From Sulfuricella sp. (GTDB taxonomy: Bacteria; Pseudomonadota; Gammaproteobacteria; Burkholderiales; Sulfuricellaceae), in contig JAIOJM010000360.1 of assembly GCA_019911785.1 (NCBI GenBank), forward strand, positions 1 to 7,965: a stretch of DNA of 7,965 bases, in the 5' to 3' direction. Position 1 is the first letter of the stretch; each line of letters starts with the position of its first letter. Positions 5,543 to 7,965 of the stretch are shown one piece after another. The position numbers and the translations under genes are program-made. The notes beneath the pieces are model-generated. The model saw only the letters and a program-made list of their open reading frames with translations, did no database searches and was not told the origin of the DNA.

Positions 5543-6826
5543 TCATAAACTCAGTTTATAGCCTCGTATCGGCACTACCACTTCTGCCCCTGCCCCCGGC
5601 CCTTCGCAAATCGCCAGCAGCCGGTCGGTGATGGCCTGCATCGGAGCGCGCAGCTGCTCGAAGTGCACGGTGATGTATCCCGCAGTCGTGTCGCCGCTTG
5701 GTTGGCTATGGTTCACCAAGCTTTTTAGATCGTAGTGCGAAATCGCTATGGAGTTGGCCACGGTGATGAATGTCCTGCGCAAATCGTGCGGCGTCCATTT
5801 CACGCCGGGAACATCAAGCCGCTGTTCCACAATGTGCCCCGATGCGCTCTCAGCCGGAAACACCCAATCGCTACCGGGCGCAAAACCGGCATTCTCAATC
5901 CAGCGCTCGGAGAACAGCTCAAGCAGAAAATTCGGCAACGGCAGGTCGAAGGCTTTGGATTCCCCACCCTTAGGTTCAGGAATGCGTAAGCTCCGGCGCT
6001 CGAAGTCAACATCCGCCCAGCGGATTTCCGCCGCACTGGTTCGCCGCAGACCGGTGAACAGCATCAGCAGAAGGTTATCCCTGCGCACCGTGTTCTTATC
6101 CGCCATGACGGCCTGATACCAGACGCGCAGCGTTTCCGGTGAGAGCGCGGAACGCGGTGGCGCGGTGCGGAACCAGTCAACGTTTGCGGTCGGGCACTCG
6201 GGGAGTTCAGGGTGTTGCCGCCGTGCCCTGTTCCATATCGCGCGGAATACCCGCATGGCATCGTTGGCCCCGCTGAACCCGTGGTCTTTTGTGCGCGTGC
6301 GCCCCGCTGCGTATTTCCCAGCTGCCACGTCCTTGGCGATCTGTTTGTGCTTGAGTCGCACGTCCTCCCGCGTAATGGTGGCCAGCTCCTTCTTGAGCCA
6401 GCTTTTTAGATAAAGGTCAATCGTAGCCCCGTAGCGGTGCATCGTCTTCGGGGAGCGCCCTTTGGCGCGCAGGGTGTCTTGCGCCAGCTGCCAGGCTTCC
6501 GCAAGCGTAATGGCTTGCGCACGCTTCTTGCGCTTTTCCTCGGTGGGATTTTTTCCCTCCGACATCTGCCCGATCAGTCCCTTGGCTTTTTTCCGGGCCA
6601 CTTCGACGGTGAAAGCGTCGAAGCGCCCTATGGTCACGCGCAAGACTTTCCCGTTGACACCCTGCTGGGCGAAGAAAGTTTTGCTCTTTGACCCGACCAG
6701 CACCCCGAAGCCAGCCACCTCAGAATCAAAGATGATTTTTTGACGAGGCTTGCCATCAACAACGGCGGGTTGCGCTCCCTCGACCACAGGTTTTGTCAGC
6801 TTAACGCGCTCATAGGTGGCAGCCAT
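5543..6826 (-). CDS. int: Tyrosine recombinase (integrase), P4-type, 427 residues
   Basis: Catalyses site-specific insertion into and excision from the tRNA-Arg gene. The N-terminal region (1-90) fits the DUF4102-like arm-binding domain of P4-type integrases (DSEVAGFGVLVGSKSKTF at 34-51, then VTIGRFDAFTVEVARKKA), followed by a SAM-like core-binding region at about 105-205. The catalytic domain carries R261 (FTGLRR), K286 (PEPKGG), H347-x-x-R350 (TPHDLRRTF), H373 (LVNHS) and nucleophile Y384 (TAGY), so it appears intact. ATG at 6826-6824 has GGAGG four bases before it. Length is normal for the family. The gene points into the element and lies about 155 bp from attR. The C-terminal tail beyond Y384 (about 43 residues) is not distinctive. 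Confidence 0.95.
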   Translation of the reverse strand: MAATYERVKLTKPVVEGAQPAVVDGKPRQKIIFDSEVAGFGVLVGSKSKTFFAQQGVNGKVLRVTIGRFDAFTVEVARKKAKGLIGQMSEGKNPTEEKRKKRAQAITLAEAWQLAQDTLRAKGRSPKTMHRYGATIDLYLKSWLKKELATITREDVRLKHKQIAKDVAAGKYAAGRTRTKDHGFSGANDAMRVFRAIWNRARRQHPELPECPTANVDWFRTAPPRSALSPETLRVWYQAVMADKNTVRRDNLLLMLFTGLRRTSAAEIRWADVDFERRSLRIPEPKGGESKAFDLPLPNFLLELFSERWIENAGFAPGSDWVFPAESASGHIVEQRLDVPGVKWTPHDLRRTFITVANSIAISHYDLKSLVNHSQPSGDTTAGYITVHFEQLRAPMQAITDRLLAICEGPGAGAEVVVPIRGYKLSL

Positions 6827-6839
6827 GACCCCTCCAAAA

Positions 6840-6859
6840 TCTAATATAGTTTTAATATA
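6840..6859 (+). repeat. 20-bp repeat near right end (candidate integrase arm site)
   Basis: This is an exact copy of 878-897, located 14 bases before the integrase start codon. Its place between the integrase promoter and ribosome site means a protein bound here could repress the integrase gene as well as act in recombination. Confidence 0.55.
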
Positions 6860-6886
6860 TGTCGTACTTAAAATTACGGCATAACT

Positions 6887-6912
6887 ACCTAAAACTCGAT
6901 ACTGCTTTAGGT
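6887..6912. promoter_or_regulatory. Inverted repeat in the integrase leader (candidate operator)
   Basis: ACCTAAA (6887-6893) and TTTAGGT (6906-6912) are perfect complements 12 bases apart. They lie just downstream of the candidate integrase -10 and could bind a repressor such as the integrase itself or one of the helix-turn-helix proteins. Confidence 0.4.
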
Positions 6913-6918
6913 GCTTCT

Positions 6919-6924
6919 ATTATA
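6919..6924 (-). promoter_or_regulatory. Candidate -10 element of the integrase promoter
   Basis: TATAAT on the minus strand (6924-6919), about 95 bases before the integrase ATG. The -35 region is A+T-rich (TTTTAA at 17 bases) and weak. It lies inside the element, between attR and the gene. Confidence 0.4.
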
Positions 6925-6982
6925 TAGTATTTATGGCGTTATTAAAAGCAGAAAGGTATGACATAAAACTATTACCTATAAA

Positions 6983-7038
6983 CTCCTAAGGGGTAGGTCG
7001 GACGTTCGATTCGTCTCTGGGGCACCAATAAAATCAAT
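6983..7038 (+). repeat. attR: right copy of 56-bp direct repeat with 3' tRNA-Arg fragment
   Basis: It is an exact copy of 789-844. Bases 6983-7027 are the 3' 45 bases of tRNA-Arg, from the anticodon loop to CCA; the 5' half is absent, so this is not a functional tRNA. It marks the original 3' end of the tRNA gene before the element entered. Confidence 0.95.
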
Positions 7039-7578
7039 TTGTCAGGTCTTTTTTATCTGATCTAATTGCTGCAAACACCTGCTTCGTCACAATTTCAGCA
7101 CAGTTGATTTTAGACGTTAAGTGAATACTCATACCGACTTGATGATCTTGGTATCCTGCGGACAAGGATATTTTTGTTATGGCGCGCCAGAAAACCTGAC
7201 GCAGATCAATTCAGCTAACCGTTCCATGGTTATCGGCCATAACCCGAATAAGTTTAATTCTGCCGAAAAAACACTTACCAATTAAGGCATTGGCAATGAC
7301 GGGAACATGCTCATCAGCCGCAATTAATTCACACTTTGCAGAGGATGGATGCGCATTGGCGGCTAAGCCCATGATGTCAGTATCTATTTGTATATCATGT
7401 TGATTTTATAGACTTATTTTTTAGAAGAATTTTTAAGCTTCGCAACAAAACCCCTTTCCCGCAAGACACTTAAGGATGATCAAGACAAGTTCTCCACAGA
7501 GTTATCCACAGTAAATGTGCAAAAGCGGCAAGGAGCCAACCCCTATCCATCTGCTGCTTTTTTTGGTAACTTGAAACG
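7039..7578. other. 540 bp of chromosomal DNA without a clear gene
   Basis: No convincing gene is seen. A weak minus-strand frame at 7372-7211 (53 residues, MGLAANAHPSSAKC...) has no ribosome site and no recognisable family, and may be a remnant. A small stem at 7152-7170 (TATCCT with AGGATA) followed by TTTTT could be a weak terminator. The part around 7380-7440 is A+T-rich, followed by two DnaA-box-like sites at 7490-7510. Confidence 0.5.
7490..7510 (+). other. Two tandem DnaA-box-like sites
   Basis: TTATCCACA at 7502-7510 is a perfect match to the strong DnaA box, and TTCTCCACA at 7490-7498 differs by one base. They are in the same direction, 12 bases apart start to start, next to A+T-rich DNA and about 70 bases before the NUDIX gene. 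They could titrate DnaA, regulate the NUDIX gene, or mark an origin. Confidence 0.5.
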
Positions 7579-7965
7579 ATGAATTATTGTAGCCATTGCG
7601 GTGCCAAAGTAGAGCTGAAAATCCCGCCCGGAGATCACCTGCCACGCCAAATGTGTGGTTTCTGCGGCACCATCCATTACGAAAATCCGAAAATGGTCGT
7701 CGGCGCGATTCCCGAATGGGAAGGCAAGGTTCTGTTGTGTCGCCGTGCCATCGAACCGCGCCATGGGTTCTGGACCCTGCCTGCGGGTTTCATGGAAAAC
7801 AATGAAACCACAGCTCAGGCGGCAGCGCGCGAAACCGCGGAGGAGGCGCACGCCCGCGTGGAAATCGTCGCCCTCTACGCGCTCTACAATCTGCCGCACA
7901 TCAGCCAGGTGCATCTGTTCTTCCGCAGCCGCCTGCTCGACCTCGACTTCATGCCGGGCAGCGAA
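7579..7965 (+). CDS. NUDIX hydrolase with N-terminal zinc ribbon, C-terminus cut by window edge
   Basis: Hydrolyses a nucleoside diphosphate linked to another group; the exact substrate cannot be read here. Of the 129 residues present, Cys4, Cys7, Cys26 and Cys29 (CSHC and CGFC) form a four-Cys zinc ribbon. The NUDIX box begins at Gly70: G-x5-E-x7-RE-x2-EE fits (GFMENNETTAQAAARETAEE), with Ala in place of the usual Gly after EE. YENPKMVVGAIPEWEGKVLLCRRAIEP at 34-60 is the typical beta-strand lead-in of this family. ATG at 7579 is chosen because homologues, as I recall, begin MxxCSHCG; the ribosome site is weak. It is the chromosomal neighbour to the right of the element. A minus-strand frame over 7543-7914 is its shadow. 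Confidence 0.92.
   Translation, partial: MNYCSHCGAKVELKIPPGDHLPRQMCGFCGTIHYENPKMVVGAIPEWEGKVLLCRRAIEPRHGFWTLPAGFMENNETTAQAAARETAEEAHARVEIVALYALYNLPHISQVHLFFRSRLLDLDFMPGSE

Larger units (their letters stand above)
789..7038. mobile_element. Integrated element of about 6.2 kb in tRNA-Arg(CCU): compact phage satellite or integrative mobilizable element
   Basis: The element is bounded by perfect 56-bp direct repeats (789-844 and 6983-7038), the first starting at the tRNA anticodon loop. It carries a tyrosine recombinase, two helix-turn-helix proteins, a primase/SF3-helicase, a DUF5681-type protein and two unrecognised proteins, all on the minus strand. The integrase plus AlpA-like plus primase-helicase set is the core found in P4-type satellites and small integrative elements. 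I see no capsid, tail, large terminase, lysis, relaxase or conjugation genes, so spread would need a helper. The integrase lies at the end far from the intact tRNA, whereas in many tRNA islands it lies next to it. The element looks intact: ends, integrase catalytic residues and helicase motifs are all present. Confidence 0.9.

Noticed and set aside
6983..7027. Second tRNA-Arg gene at the right end
   Set aside because: Only the 3' 45 bases are present; without the acceptor 5' strand and D arm it cannot fold into a tRNA and is an attachment-site remnant.
7042..7060. Native intrinsic terminator of tRNA-Arg after attR
   Set aside because: The stem is only about 6 bp with a wobble pair and the T-run lies in the loop, so it is too weak to call.
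7543..7914. Minus-strand frame of 123 codons over the NUDIX gene
   Set aside because: The plus strand encodes a zinc ribbon and a NUDIX box in one frame, so the minus frame is a shadow.

Overview
The window comes from a bacterial chromosome, most likely a proteobacterium and probably a betaproteobacterium. This is inferred from the flanking genes: a DNA alkylation repair family protein on the left and a zinc-ribbon NUDIX hydrolase on the right. Both look like chromosomal genes of that group, but species cannot be read from this sequence.

A complete integrated element of about 6.2 kb sits between these flanks. An intact tRNA-Arg(CCU) gene lies at 758-833. A perfect 56-bp direct repeat starts at its anticodon loop (789-844) and recurs at 6983-7038. 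The two copies are attL and attR, and the second carries a leftover 3' half of the tRNA. The repeat pitch is 6,194 bp. A tyrosine recombinase lies just inside the right end, facing inward.

All element genes I recognise are on the minus strand, reading from right to left. They are the integrase (6826-5543), a GTG-started helix-turn-helix protein (5336-5007), an AlpA/excisionase-type helix-turn-helix protein (5023-4772), a primase/SF3 helicase fusion (4775-2631), a DUF5681-type small basic protein (2492-2031), and two proteins I do not recognise (1987-1361 and 1240-938). The two regulator genes and the helicase gene overlap and are translationally coupled. The element also carries likely control DNA: nested inverted repeats with 9-bp iterons just after the helicase gene (2530-2636, candidate replication origin), a perfect 12-bp inverted repeat in the leader of the replication operon (5353-5405), a 20-bp repeat near each end (candidate integrase arm sites), and a terminator immediately after the tRNA.

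The layout suggests a very compact, self-integrating and self-replicating element. The integrase would move it in and out of the tRNA gene, the AlpA-like protein would control excision or the integrase, and the primase-helicase would replicate the excised circle. I see no capsid, tail, terminase large subunit, lysis, relaxase or type IV secretion genes. It would therefore depend on a helper for transfer, as a P4-like phage satellite or a minimal integrative mobilizable element does. The three downstream small proteins are the candidates for an uncharacterised helper-interaction, packaging or defence function.

Right of attR, about 540 bp (7039-7578) hold no clear gene. They contain two tandem DnaA-box-like sites near the start of the NUDIX gene.
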